Under the pieces are notes generated by a model that was not told where the DNA came from, did no database searches, and saw nothing but the letters and a program-made list of their open reading frames with translations. A program made the translations under genes and the position numbers. From NCBI GenBank assembly GCA_029256725.1, contig JAQSXJ010000035.1:30132-94131 (forward strand): a stretch of 64,000 nt of DNA, read 5' to 3'. The DNA is from Anaerocolumna sp. (GTDB lineage: Bacteria; Bacillota; Clostridia; Lachnospirales; Lachnospiraceae). Position 1 is the first letter of the stretch, and the number at the start of each line of letters is the position of its first letter. Of this stretch, positions 8,683 to 17,416 are shown piece after piece.

Positions 8683-9668
8683 GTAGAGATAATCAATCAA
8701 ATGCACCGGTAGCATTAACTCCCACCGGTAGCGAAATACTTCATTTTTTCAACAAAAGATTTATCTTTTTTGGCATTTCCATACTAATTATGATCGTTGG
8801 ATTAATTAATATGGCAATCAGCGGAGTCCAATTGGATATTCAATTTAAGGGTGGTGCCCTCTTAAAATACACTTATACCGGAGAACTGAATGCAGACGAT
8901 GCTGGAGATATTGCATCCGAAATACTTGGAAGACCTGTATCCGCTCAGATCACTGAGGACCTTTCCTCCAATGAAAAGCGTCTTATCTTAAATATTGCTG
9001 GTAATTATGGTGTAGATGCCAGTGAACAGGTAAGTTTCGATAACGCCTTTAAAGAAAAATTTGCTGATAATAATCTTGATTTAAGTGAATCACAAATGGT
9101 TGAACCCTTTTTCGGGCGTAAATTCCTGACAAATGGCATCATTGCAATTGCACTTTCCTTCAGTCTTGTTATGATTTATGTATGGATTCGTTTTAGTAAA
9201 ATCGGCGGATTATCAGCTGGTGTTATGGCACTGGTCGCTCTGCTTCACGATGTATTAGTTGTATTCTTTACCTGTGTTATATTTAAGATACCAATCGGCG
9301 ATTCTTTTGTTGCCGTAACATTAAGTATTATCGGATACTCTGTAAATGATACAATCGTTATTTATGACCGTATCCGTGAAAACCATGACTTACATCCCAA
9401 ATTACCGGTAGAAACTCTTACTGATCTGTCTATATCACAGTCCATAACCAGATCACTGAATACCAATATTGCAGTATTCTTAAGTGTAAGTCTTGTATTT
9501 ATTATGGCGAAAGCCAATAGTATTGACTCCATTCAGAGCTTTGCTCTTCCTATGGCTATCGGTGCTGTAAGCGGCTGCTATTCTACAATTTGTATTGCAG
9601 GTCCTCTCTGGGTTATGTGGCAGAAACGTAAAGAGAAAAAAGATCCAAAGAAACTGGCAAACGCATAG
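8679..9668 (+). CDS. secF: Protein translocase subunit SecF
   Basis: 329 residues from the ATG at 8679, which overlaps the secD stop and has AAAAAGGAGA just upstream; an earlier in-frame ATG at 8655 lacks this. Signatures are QLDIQFKGGALLKY in the first extracytoplasmic segment, ALLHDVLVVFF in a membrane helix and the ND motif SVNDTIVIYDRIREN near the fourth helix. The short N-terminal cytoplasmic tail and six membrane helices match the family. It is followed by an AT-rich tandem repeat and a strong terminator. Confidence 0.95.
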   Translation: MSRDNQSNAPVALTPTGSEILHFFNKRFIFFGISILIMIVGLINMAISGVQLDIQFKGGALLKYTYTGELNADDAGDIASEILGRPVSAQITEDLSSNEKRLILNIAGNYGVDASEQVSFDNAFKEKFADNNLDLSESQMVEPFFGRKFLTNGIIAIALSFSLVMIYVWIRFSKIGGLSAGVMALVALLHDVLVVFFTCVIFKIPIGDSFVAVTLSIIGYSVNDTIVIYDRIRENHDLHPKLPVETLTDLSISQSITRSLNTNIAVFLSVSLVFIMAKANSIDSIQSFALPMAIGAVSGCYSTICIAGPLWVMWQKRKEKKDPKKLANA

Positions 9669-9716
9669 TAATTATTAACGACTATATTCATTAACCTTTA
9701 CTGTATAAATAAGCAC

Positions 9717-9800
9717 TAATTCTTATTAATATAATTTGCAATAATTCTTATTAATATAATTAACAATATTCATATTAATATAAAAAGCAATAATTCATAA
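9717..9800. repeat. AT-rich tandem repeat, ~25-bp unit
   Basis: Copies at 9717-9741, 9742-9766 and 9767-9790 share TAATTCTTATTAATATAATT + ~5 bases ending CAA; a fourth partial copy (TAATTCATAA) runs into the terminator stem. It lies between secF and its terminator. Confidence 0.85.
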
Positions 9801-9840
9801 AAAGCAGTTGCATCGTCAATGATAAATGCAACTGCTTTTT
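9799..9840. terminator. Strong terminator, probably bidirectional
   Basis: A perfect 15-bp stem (AAAAAGCAGTTGCAT / ATGCAACTGCTTTTT) with a 12-base loop, followed by TTTTTT on the plus strand. It should end secDF and, on the minus strand, the pyrimidine operon. Confidence 0.9.
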
Positions 9841-9970
9841 TAATTACCGTTCAGTAGAATATCGCTTTAGAATTAATAGACAATAAATATATTATCTATA
9901 ACAGGATTATTATTTTCCTCTTAAAGTCTTAAATCCTTCTGCCTAAAGAATTTTATTCATTTAATTATTT

Positions 9971-11224
9971 CTATTTCTTAAGATCTATTTCAAGAATGGT
10001 ATTCATCAGGACGTTAGCCCCTTTTAAACAAGCCTCAACAGGAGTGTATTCTTCTTCACAATGACTGTGTCCGCCAATGCTGGGCACGAATATCATAGTC
10101 GTTGGAAGGATTTCCATTAGAAACTGCGCATCGTGACCTGGACCACTATACATGCGTTTCGTGGTGTAATTCAGTTCCTTTGCATTCTTTTCTACCAGAT
10201 CAACATATTCGGTATAGAAGGATACTGTATCTCTTGCCCATGCTTTAGCATATCCGGTCTGACACTTTTCTACTACTGCTGGAATAGCTTCAATAATTGC
10301 CAGCACCTGTTTGATTACCCTCGGATCTTGATGTCTTGCATCCAGGGTAAACTTAACGATATCCGGTATAATCGTATGTATATTAGGATGAGCAGATATC
10401 TTTCCAGTTGTATAAACCAGCTTGGAATCCAACTTATCCAATTCATCATGAAGATACTGAATGGTTTTGACTGCCGCGTAAAGAGCATCCTTTCGATAAG
10501 GCATAGGAGTGGTTCCGGCATGCCCTGCCTGACCAGTGAAGATAAACTCATAATTAATCATTCCGCATACACCTTCTACCACACCAATATCAATACCTTC
10601 TGCTTCCAGAACAGGTCCTTGCTCGATGTGGAGTTCCAGTAGTGCAATACATTTCGCAGGATCAATCCGATTGCATTCCTCTCCTTTATAACCGCTTGCT
10701 TCTAATGCTTCTTTGAAAGTTATTCCTTCCGTATCTTTTGATGCCAGCATCTTTTCTTTATCAAATTTACCGGTAATAACACCGGAGGACATCATGGCAG
10801 GTTCAAAGCGTGCTCCCTCCTCATTTGTCCAGATAACAACTGTGATAGGATGGCGATGAGGAATTTTCTCTACCACAATGGTTTCCACTGCTTCCAGAGC
10901 AGTAAGTACTCCAAGAATCCCATCATAGTTTCCGCCCTGTCTTACTGAATCTGCATGAGAACCTGACATAATAGCTGGTAACCCTTCTTCTCCGGGTAAA
11001 GTAGCATAAACATTAGCCATATCATCAGTAACCACTTCCATACCAAGTGCCTTACATCTTTTCACAAATTCCTCTCTGGCAGCCAAAGCTTCCTGAGAGA
11101 GAGAAAATCTGGTAATACCCCCTTTCCCCGTATCACCAAAACCGGAAAAAGTCTTAATTTTATCCTCTAATCTATCTAAACTGCAACTTACCATATAATC
11201 TCCCATCTGTGCCTTATGGCGCAC
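9971..11224 (-). CDS. N-carbamoyl-beta-alanine amidohydrolase (beta-ureidopropionase-type, M20 family)
   Basis: A binuclear-zinc hydrolase of the M20 amidohydrolase subgroup (beta-ureidopropionase, allantoate amidohydrolase, L-carbamoylase). Metal and substrate motifs are GSHADSVRQGGNYDG (~95), WTNEEGARFEPAMM (~140), LLELHIEQGPVLE (~205), FTGQAGHAGTTPM (~245) and SGPGHDAQ...GGHSHCEEE near the end. Alone it could be an allantoate enzyme. With dihydropyrimidine dehydrogenase and dihydropyrimidinase in the same operon, the natural reaction is N-carbamoyl-beta-alanine to beta-alanine, CO2 and ammonia. The start is a GTG with GGAG 10 bases upstream, overlapping the preceding gene by 11 bases; an ATG at 11206 is an alternative. 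It is the last gene of the operon. Confidence 0.85.
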   Translation of the reverse strand: MRHKAQMGDYMVSCSLDRLEDKIKTFSGFGDTGKGGITRFSLSQEALAAREEFVKRCKALGMEVVTDDMANVYATLPGEEGLPAIMSGSHADSVRQGGNYDGILGVLTALEAVETIVVEKIPHRHPITVVIWTNEEGARFEPAMMSSGVITGKFDKEKMLASKDTEGITFKEALEASGYKGEECNRIDPAKCIALLELHIEQGPVLEAEGIDIGVVEGVCGMINYEFIFTGQAGHAGTTPMPYRKDALYAAVKTIQYLHDELDKLDSKLVYTTGKISAHPNIHTIIPDIVKFTLDARHQDPRVIKQVLAIIEAIPAVVEKCQTGYAKAWARDTVSFYTEYVDLVEKNAKELNYTTKRMYSGPGHDAQFLMEILPTTMIFVPSIGGHSHCEEEYTPVEACLKGANVLMNTILEIDLKK

Positions 11225-11627
11225 TTACTTTCTGCTCCGGAATACGGCAGCAATTCATTAAAAGTTCTAACACATCAAAGGAAGATACATAGAATGACAA
11301 TTCCCTGTTATTATCTTCCCCTTCGATAATGAGTGAGAATTTAGTGTCCCAATCCTCCAGATACATTAATTTGATTTCTTTTGCGGCGATATTGATTTCA
11401 TTACATAGCTGTTCAAATTCTTTTGTGATTCTTGCATATGCGTACATTTTGCCGTCCCAGGGTGCCTTAAAGGAAAGCTTTTGTAAAAAGGTATCTTTAA
11501 GGTCGATTTCAACACCAATTTCTGTAGAGGTCTTTTTCATATGAAAAGATTCCACAGTACGAAAATGGGTTGGCGGTATTATCTTTAATAATTCGATTTC
11601 CCTTTTATGAAAGCGTTCATTTGTCAC
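11214..11627 (-). CDS. Unknown 137-aa protein inside the pyrimidine operon
   Basis: Starts at a GTG (GGGGTGATTGA upstream) 15 bases after the aminotransferase and overlaps the next gene by 11 bases, so it is tightly integrated in the operon. It is soluble with no signal, mixed alpha/beta, with FKAPWDGKMYAYARITKEFEQLCNEI and KLMYLEDWDTKFSLIIEGEDNN as the most structured parts and a Cys pair (MNCCRIPEQ) near the end. I do not recognise a family. The position suggests an accessory or chaperone-like role in pyrimidine catabolism, but that is inference from location only. Confidence 0.7.
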   Translation of the reverse strand: MTNERFHKREIELLKIIPPTHFRTVESFHMKKTSTEIGVEIDLKDTFLQKLSFKAPWDGKMYAYARITKEFEQLCNEINIAAKEIKLMYLEDWDTKFSLIIEGEDNNRELSFYVSSFDVLELLMNCCRIPEQKVSAP

Positions 11628-11642
11628 TCAATCACCCCATTT

Positions 11643-12965
11643 CTAGATTTCGTTATCTACTTCCCATAGCACCTCGTCTAATTTGGCCAATTCTTCAACA
11701 ATCTGCTCTCCGGTAATAATCAGAGGCGGAGCTATCAGTATCATATTTTCATGCGAATAAGTCATAAATCCCTTCGCTGAAAGCTTGCCTATGATCCCTT
11801 TCATAACTCCGGCAGTATCCTTACCGTATGGAACCAGAGGTTCTTTCGTCTTTTTATCCTTAACCAGTTCCAGGGCAGAAAATAATCCAATATATCTGAC
11901 ATCTCCAACACTGGGATGTTTTTCCTTGAGCTTCTCTAATTCTTCACCAAGTACCTTACCCGTTTTGCTTACATTATCAAGGATAGCTGCATCGTCATAG
12001 AACTTAAGGCAGGCAATACCTGCCGCGCAGGCAAGAGGATGACCACTGTAAGTCAGACCGCAGGAGAGGAAGTTTTCCTCAAAATGTTCTGCTATCTTCT
12101 TACTGACAGCAACACCTCCAAGCTGTATATAACCGCAGGTCACACCTTTTGCAAAGGTTACAAGATCCGGCTTAATGCCCCAATTCTCAAAACCGAACAT
12201 CTTACCGGTTCTGCCAAAGCCGGCCATTACTTCATCACAGATTAAGAGAATCCCATACTCATCACAGATTTGCCTGATTCCTTGTAAGTAACCTTTCGGA
12301 GGTATGATGATTCCGTTGGAGCCGGTTATGGTTTCCAGTACAATAGCAGCAACACTGTTTTCTCCCTCATATTGAATCTGCTCCCTCAGTTTGGTAATAT
12401 AATACTCAGATGCCGCTTCTTCGGTGGTAAAGCTAATCTTTTCCCGGTACAGATAAGGATCAAAGAATTTCACAAAGCCTGGGATTCCAGGTTCCAAGGG
12501 GTATCTCCTAGGTTCACCGGTAAGATTACCGGCACCAAAGGTTGAACCGTGATAACTTCTGTATCGTGAAAATATCTTATGCTTTCCGGTATATTGTCTG
12601 GCTATTTTTACGGCATTTTCATTGGCATCCGCTCCACCGTTGGTAAAGAAGATCTTACCCATATTATCCGGCAGCCGGTGAATTAACATCTTAGCCAGTT
12701 CTGCTCTGGGTTCACTGGCATAGCTGGGTGATATATAGCAATACTTTTCTGCCTGTTCCTTTATAGCTTCTACAATATAACGGTTGCCATGGCCTACATT
12801 GAGATTTACCAGCTGGGAGGACATATCGGTATAACGTTTTCCTTCATAGTCCCACATATAGATTCCATCACCCTTTTCAATGGGTATAGGATTTAACCCT
12901 TTTTGCTTTGCCCAGGATTGTAATACATATCCTGTCTGCTGTTCTTTGATTTCCTGTGAAGTCAT
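11643..12965 (-). CDS. Class III PLP aminotransferase, probably beta-alanine:2-oxoacid transaminase
   Basis: 440 residues of fold-type I class III aminotransferase. Motifs are the cofactor-phosphate segment FFTNGGADANENAVKIARQYTGKHKIFSRYRSYHGST (~115), LICDEVMAGFGRTGK with the Asp that binds the pyridine nitrogen (~225), and the Schiff-base Lys in TFAKGVTCGYIQLGG (~270). Relatives use omega-amino acids. In this operon the logical substrate is beta-alanine or 3-aminoisobutyrate, the end product of uracil or thymine breakdown, giving malonate semialdehyde. GGAGGGG precedes the ATG by 4-5 bases. It lies 22 bases after the PucR gene. Confidence 0.85.
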   Translation of the reverse strand: MTSQEIKEQQTGYVLQSWAKQKGLNPIPIEKGDGIYMWDYEGKRYTDMSSQLVNLNVGHGNRYIVEAIKEQAEKYCYISPSYASEPRAELAKMLIHRLPDNMGKIFFTNGGADANENAVKIARQYTGKHKIFSRYRSYHGSTFGAGNLTGEPRRYPLEPGIPGFVKFFDPYLYREKISFTTEEAASEYYITKLREQIQYEGENSVAAIVLETITGSNGIIIPPKGYLQGIRQICDEYGILLICDEVMAGFGRTGKMFGFENWGIKPDLVTFAKGVTCGYIQLGGVAVSKKIAEHFEENFLSCGLTYSGHPLACAAGIACLKFYDDAAILDNVSKTGKVLGEELEKLKEKHPSVGDVRYIGLFSALELVKDKKTKEPLVPYGKDTAGVMKGIIGKLSAKGFMTYSHENMILIAPPLIITGEQIVEELAKLDEVLWEVDNEI

Positions 12966-12987
12966 GCTGACCCCTCCAATCCTTATG

Positions 12988-14148
12988 TTATTCTGCAGTT
13001 ATTTTCTTAATATTAAAAGCAAGCCAAAGTCTGGCAATATCATTATAATCCATTTTTAGCCCAAAGATTTCTCTGATGGATTTCATTTTGTAGTTAACAG
13101 TATTTCGGTGGACATTCATTATAATCGATACCTTTTGAATACTTCCGTTATTCTCAAGATATACTTTTAAAGTATGTTCAAAATCCGTATTATGAAGGGA
13201 ATCATATTCCCTGATATCTGATAAGGTATCTGAAAGATAACGCTTTAACACACCGGTTTCTTCTACTGCATATAACAGTTTATAGACTCCTGTGTCCTGA
13301 TATTTAACCGTTTCCTTATGAAGCAGTTTAGCCGTTGAAACAGACGTTACCGCCTGCCGGTAACAAAAATGTAAATCATTATATCCTATTACCGTATCAG
13401 AAATTCCTATAAATAACTGTACTTCTTCCTCCGGAAACAATTCTTTTTCGATTAACTTACCATAACCCTCCATTAGTGACCAGTGAATTCCGGAAGCTAT
13501 GATTATCAGATAATTTTCCTGATCGAAGATACAGATTGGTTTATCAACATATCGCAATACACTTTGCAGTCCGAATTTCAGGTTATTCCACTCATCTCCT
13601 AACACCAGCTTTTCGCTTTTAACCGCCTGAATCACCATCAGTGTGTATTCGCCTCTGTTATGGAAGCCACCTTTGCCTAAAGGCTGTACATAAGCATTCT
13701 TATTACCGGGAGTAAAGATTAGATTACGAAAAGCAGAGGCCGTATCCGTTTCATGTTCTTCATTTTCTATGATACGGTGACAAAAATCGAAGGTAACATC
13801 AATCAGATGAATTTCCCATGGTACTGTAAATAGCGGAAAACCATTATCATCACAGTATTGGGTGACTGAGGCAGGTATTTCTTTAATATAAGGACCTACA
13901 TTCAGTATCAGACCTATCGCACCATGTTTTCTCAGGCTCTTCACGAATTCCACCAGCCAGCCATTACCCGCATGTGCAATACCCGTGGTCATTATTAATT
14001 CATTACCATGAAGAAAACCCGGAACTTCACTATCTTCTACCATATGAACCCAACGCACCAGGCTTTTCATTCCCTTTTGCCCTGCAAGCAGCTTAATTTT
14101 GTAGTTTTTTTCTGTATTGGCAAAAAGCCTTGCAAGTGTAACTGCCAT
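12988..14148 (-). CDS. PucR-family transcriptional regulator
   Basis: 386 residues with the two-part PucR layout. The N-terminal purine-catabolism-regulator-like domain (residues ~5-125) contains GMKSLVRWVHMVEDSEVPGFLHGNELIMTTG and VPWEIHLIDVTFDFCHRIIE. The C-terminal helix-turn-helix (~320-380) contains YLENNGSIQKVSIIMNVHRNTVNYKMKSIREIFGL. Such proteins sense nucleobase-breakdown metabolites and usually activate catabolic operons. It sits in the middle of the pyrimidine operon between the dehydrogenase (24 bases) and the aminotransferase, so it is probably autoregulated and drives the promoter near 21110 (inference). Confidence 0.9.
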   Translation of the reverse strand: MAVTLARLFANTEKNYKIKLLAGQKGMKSLVRWVHMVEDSEVPGFLHGNELIMTTGIAHAGNGWLVEFVKSLRKHGAIGLILNVGPYIKEIPASVTQYCDDNGFPLFTVPWEIHLIDVTFDFCHRIIENEEHETDTASAFRNLIFTPGNKNAYVQPLGKGGFHNRGEYTLMVIQAVKSEKLVLGDEWNNLKFGLQSVLRYVDKPICIFDQENYLIIIASGIHWSLMEGYGKLIEKELFPEEEVQLFIGISDTVIGYNDLHFCYRQAVTSVSTAKLLHKETVKYQDTGVYKLLYAVEETGVLKRYLSDTLSDIREYDSLHNTDFEHTLKVYLENNGSIQKVSIIMNVHRNTVNYKMKSIREIFGLKMDYNDIARLWLAFNIKKITAE

Positions 14149-14172
14149 GATATCACCACAACTTTCCTTTAT

Positions 14173-15711
14173 TTAACTGCTACTGAATTCACCATTTGGT
14201 ATTTCTTTTATATTCCTAGGTTTACTTACACGCCTTGACCTTTCGATGGCATTACAGGGACATACCAGCAGACAGAGATGACAGCCAACACAATTCTTTG
14301 CAAGCAACAACGGTTTTCTACCGGCCTTATCAAAGCCTATTGCCTGATGCCCAGCATCCTGACAGGATATGTAACATCTGCCGCAGCCAACACATTTATC
14401 TTTTTTAAATACGGGGTATTCCATTGTCTTTCTGTCCAGGCTGTCTGGGTTAACAAAGCTCTCCCGTGCGCTGCCGCAAAGTTCTGTCAGAGAACTGTAA
14501 CCTTTCTTCTTTAAGAATCCCGTTAAACCTGAGATCAGGTCATCGATGATTCGATAGCCATATTGCATAACTGCAGTTGTTATCTGAATATTTCCGCAGC
14601 CCAAAGCGATAAACTCAGCGGCATCCTGCCAGGTCTCGATTCCTCCCATACCGCTGATGGGTACGCCCTTTAACTGTTCATGACTTGCAATGTCATGAAT
14701 AAAACGAAGGGCTATGGGTTTTACTGCTTTACCGGAATAACCGGAAATCGCTGATTTGCCGTTTATGTGAGGCGGAGGTGCCATATTGTCCAACTGGATG
14801 CCGCTGATGCTCTTTAAAGTATTAATTGCAGCAATTCCATCTGCTCCTCCCTCCATGGCAGCAATGGCAGGCAGTTCCATATTTCCAAGATTAGGTGTCA
14901 TCTTAGCAAGAATAGGCAAATGCGTACCTTTTCTGGTATATTCTGTATATCTCTTTACCAATTCTGCATTCTGTCCCACGTCGGACCCCAGTCCATGTGC
15001 AGACATATGGGGACAGGAGAAGTTACATTCGATGATATCGACTCCAACCTCAGTAACTGCTCTTGCAAGCGACCTCCATTCTTCTTCTGTCTGCCCCATA
15101 ATAGAAGCCACGATTATTTTCTCAGGAAACTCCTCCTTTAGTCTTTTTAAATACTCCAGATTCTCCTCCAGGCTGTGCTCTGCTATCTGCTCCAGATTAC
15201 GAAATCCGATAAAAGGTGTACCCTCTTTTCTTGTTGCATCAAACCGTGGAGATACCTCCTCCGGCTGAAGAAATCCTATGGTCTTGAATACAATTCCTCC
15301 CCATCCGGCTCTTAATGCATTGGCACACATTTCGTAATTGCTGGCAACTACAGAAGAGGACAGGAAAAAGGGATTCTCACACTGAACTCCGCAGAATTCT
15401 ATAGATAAATCACTTATCCCTGCATCCTCCTCTACCAATTCAGCTTCAGTAAGGAGAACCATCTTTTGAATCTTAACTGGTACATCATAATGAATACAGG
15501 CTTTTTCACAGGCAGCGTTACAGGAACGGCAGTTTTCTGCTTTCACTGCCTTTAACCCTGCACTGAGATTCTCGAATCTGACCGACCTTACAAAATCGGA
15601 AGGCTGTAAGCCTTCTTTGCAGGCATCGGTACAAGGTGCCTCATGGCATAAAAGGCATTTAGCAGCTTCCTGTGCCAGAAAAAGCTCTGTATATTTATTG
15701 TCAGTAGGCAT
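14173..15711 (-). CDS. preA: Dihydropyrimidine dehydrogenase, PreA-type catalytic subunit with an extra N-terminal Fe-S domain
   Basis: 512 residues from the ATG at 15711 (AAAGGTGG upstream); an ATG at 15741 lies inside a repeat. Residues ~15-80 are a PreT/GltD-like double 4Fe-4S domain (Cys 19, 22, 27, 31 and 61, 64, 68, 72). A dihydroorotate-dehydrogenase-like FMN barrel follows (ENPFFLSSSVVASNYEM, ECNFSCPHMSAHGLGSDVGQ, LAKMTPN, SAISGYSGKAVKPIALRF, GMGGIETWQDAAEFI). The C-terminus has two ferredoxin motifs (CVGCGRCYISCQ; CVGCHLCLLVCP). Together these reduce uracil or thymine to the dihydro base. The FAD/NAD(P)-binding part of PreT is absent, so the electron donor may be ferredoxin or an unlinked flavoprotein. 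Where mammalian enzymes have an active-site Cys (GMGLACGQ) this has Val (GLGSDVGQ), as I recall for E. coli PreA. Confidence 0.9.
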   Translation of the reverse strand: MPTDNKYTELFLAQEAAKCLLCHEAPCTDACKEGLQPSDFVRSVRFENLSAGLKAVKAENCRSCNAACEKACIHYDVPVKIQKMVLLTEAELVEEDAGISDLSIEFCGVQCENPFFLSSSVVASNYEMCANALRAGWGGIVFKTIGFLQPEEVSPRFDATRKEGTPFIGFRNLEQIAEHSLEENLEYLKRLKEEFPEKIIVASIMGQTEEEWRSLARAVTEVGVDIIECNFSCPHMSAHGLGSDVGQNAELVKRYTEYTRKGTHLPILAKMTPNLGNMELPAIAAMEGGADGIAAINTLKSISGIQLDNMAPPPHINGKSAISGYSGKAVKPIALRFIHDIASHEQLKGVPISGMGGIETWQDAAEFIALGCGNIQITTAVMQYGYRIIDDLISGLTGFLKKKGYSSLTELCGSARESFVNPDSLDRKTMEYPVFKKDKCVGCGRCYISCQDAGHQAIGFDKAGRKPLLLAKNCVGCHLCLLVCPCNAIERSRRVSKPRNIKEIPNGEFSSS

Positions 15712-15721
15712 AATAGCACCA

Positions 15722-15774
15722 CCTTTCATACTAATACTCATGCATATCGCAAGCTGCTTGCGATACTGCTTCCT
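15722..15774 (-). repeat. Dispersed hairpin repeat, copy 1
   Basis: TATCGCAAG-CTG-CTTGCGATA (15745-15765), a 9-bp stem. On the minus strand it is flanked by GCAG before and TATGCATGAGTATTAGTATGA after. It is related to copies at 15805-15880, 34742-34805, 35674-35703 and 42184-42250. Confidence 0.6.
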
Positions 15775-15804
15775 TTTAGAATTTCAAAATGTACGCATTT
15801 TTTA

Positions 15805-15880
15805 ATGCTAGCTCCCATTGCATATTGCATCTGCTTGCAGTGGGAAGTTACGACAAATAAAGCTGTGAATTATACTTTTA
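15805..15880 (-). repeat. Dispersed hairpin repeat, copy 2
   Basis: On the minus strand it reads AATTCACAGCTTTATTTGT...CCCACTGC...ATGCAATGGGAGCTAGCAT. The last 16 bases and the AATTCACA...ATTTGT part match the copy at 34742-34805 closely. Confidence 0.65.
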
Positions 15881-15897
15881 AGTAGTTCATATTAATC

Positions 15898-17253
15898 TCA
15901 GATTAAGCTCCGCTTGATAAATTTACCCCATCCGGCTTCGCCTACAAATTCTCCATTGTCAAATATAAGTCTTCCTCTGGAGAAGGTCTTGATCGGATAA
16001 CCTTTCAGTTCAACGCCTTCCCAAATGGTATGATCGTAATCAGAATGCATATTCTCACAGGTTATGGTAAAATCCTTCTCTGCATCATAGATTACAATAT
16101 CCGCATCTTTCCCCGGTGACAGGAACCCTTTCTCCTTACAGCCAAAAAGCTTTGCCGGATTCTCACAGCAGAGTTCTACTGCCTTATTAAAGCTTATCTT
16201 GCCTGTATTCGCAGCCGATAGCATATAAGGATACATATTTTCAATTGCCGCACATCCATTGGGTATCTTGGTAAAGTCATCTTTTCCCCAGTCTTTTTCA
16301 TAGCTTTGGAAGGGGCAGTGGTCTGTAGCTATGGTATCGATATCTCCTCTCTTGATGGCCTCCCAGAGAGCATCCTGACTTTCCTGCCCCTTGATAGGCG
16401 GAGAGCATACAAAGTTTCTGCCGTCTTCTCTTTTATACACTTCATTGGTGAAATGCAGATAGTGGGGACAGGTTTCTGCATAAATCTGATATCCTTCTTC
16501 CTTTGCCTTGGTAACGGCAGCTACTCCGTCTTTGTTGGCAAGATGTACGATGTATAAAGATGCCTTTAAGGATTTCGCCCATTCTATAGCACGGGAATCA
16601 GCTTCTGCTTCTACAAACTCAGGTCTTGACAGATAATGATACCAGGGACTGGTCTTTCCTTCTGATAAGAATCTCTGAATAAGCATATTAGAGATTTCTT
16701 TATTCTCTGCATGAACGCTGATCATGCCACCGCAGGCTTTTGCCTTTTCCAAAACCTGATAGAATACTCCGTCACTAACACCGAAATCATAAACCATAAA
16801 TACTTTAAAACTCGGAACACCGAATTTAACTGCTTCTTCCATGGAATCAAGCAGGTCGCCGCTTACATCCTTTACTCCAACATGAAAAGCATAATCTACA
16901 GCTGCCTCAGGTGCGCAAAGAGCATCTCTTCTTTTAACGGTATCAACCATATTTTCCTTAAAATCCTGAAGCGCGAAGTCAAATACCGTCGTTGTTCCGC
17001 CGCAGGCTGCCGCTCTGGTTCCGGCAAAATAGCCGTCTGCCGATAACGTTCCACCAAAAGGCATGGCAAGATGTGTATGTACATCAATAGCTCCCGGCAG
17101 TACAAGTTTACCTGTTGCATCAATAATCTCTGTTCCTTCCTCAACAGGAAGACTTTTTCCAATAGCTGCAACTTTACCGTTCTTTATCAGAAGGTCTCCC
17201 TGATAAGTTTCCTTTGAATTAATGATAGTACCATTTTTTATTATATAACTCAT
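15898..17253 (-). CDS. Dihydropyrimidinase / hydantoinase
   Basis: 451 residues from the ATG at 17253 (AGAGGTAAG upstream); the longer frame to 17319 has worse spacing. It is a cyclic amidohydrolase of the urease superfamily. Metal site motifs are VLPGAIDVHTHLAMPFGGT (~57), the probable carboxylated Lys in SFKVFMVYDFG (~148), SVHAENKE (~180), YIVHLANKDG (~236) and the catalytic Asp in IATDHCPFQ (~315). It opens the ring of 5,6-dihydrouracil or dihydrothymine to the N-carbamoyl-beta-amino acid, linking PreA to the amidohydrolase at 9971. Related hydantoinases or allantoinases are possible, but the operon context favours dihydropyrimidines. Confidence 0.9.
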   Translation of the reverse strand: MSYIIKNGTIINSKETYQGDLLIKNGKVAAIGKSLPVEEGTEIIDATGKLVLPGAIDVHTHLAMPFGGTLSADGYFAGTRAAACGGTTTVFDFALQDFKENMVDTVKRRDALCAPEAAVDYAFHVGVKDVSGDLLDSMEEAVKFGVPSFKVFMVYDFGVSDGVFYQVLEKAKACGGMISVHAENKEISNMLIQRFLSEGKTSPWYHYLSRPEFVEAEADSRAIEWAKSLKASLYIVHLANKDGVAAVTKAKEEGYQIYAETCPHYLHFTNEVYKREDGRNFVCSPPIKGQESQDALWEAIKRGDIDTIATDHCPFQSYEKDWGKDDFTKIPNGCAAIENMYPYMLSAANTGKISFNKAVELCCENPAKLFGCKEKGFLSPGKDADIVIYDAEKDFTITCENMHSDYDHTIWEGVELKGYPIKTFSRGRLIFDNGEFVGEAGWGKFIKRSLI

Positions 17254-17314
17254 TCTTACCTTACCTCTCATTCCTCCGCTTATAGTGGCACAAAATTGAC
17301 GAAAGAAGCAAAAA

Positions 17315-17347
17315 GACAATCACAGCCAGGAAATTACCGTGATTGCC
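17315..17347 (-). terminator. Intra-operon terminator-like hairpin
   Basis: On the minus strand GGCAATCAC...GTGATTGTC (8-9 bp with one G-U) is followed by TTTTTGCTTCTTTC. It lies between the binding-protein gene and dihydropyrimidinase, so it could lower expression of the enzymes relative to the transporter. The 17348-17416 stretch next to it is low-complexity (repeated TAATTATTTGTTGT-like units). Confidence 0.6.
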
Positions 17348-17416
17348 TTTGCTGTTTTGTAATTATTTGTTGTGTTGTTTTAAGCTTATTTGTTGTTATA
17401 ATTTGCTGTATTATAA

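Noticed and set aside
9717..9800. Regular 25-bp repeats as a possible CRISPR array
   Set aside because: Copies are directly abutting without spacers; simple AT-rich tandem repeat.
11214..11627. Possible toxin-immunity protein
   Set aside because: No toxin-like partner; embedded in a metabolic operon.
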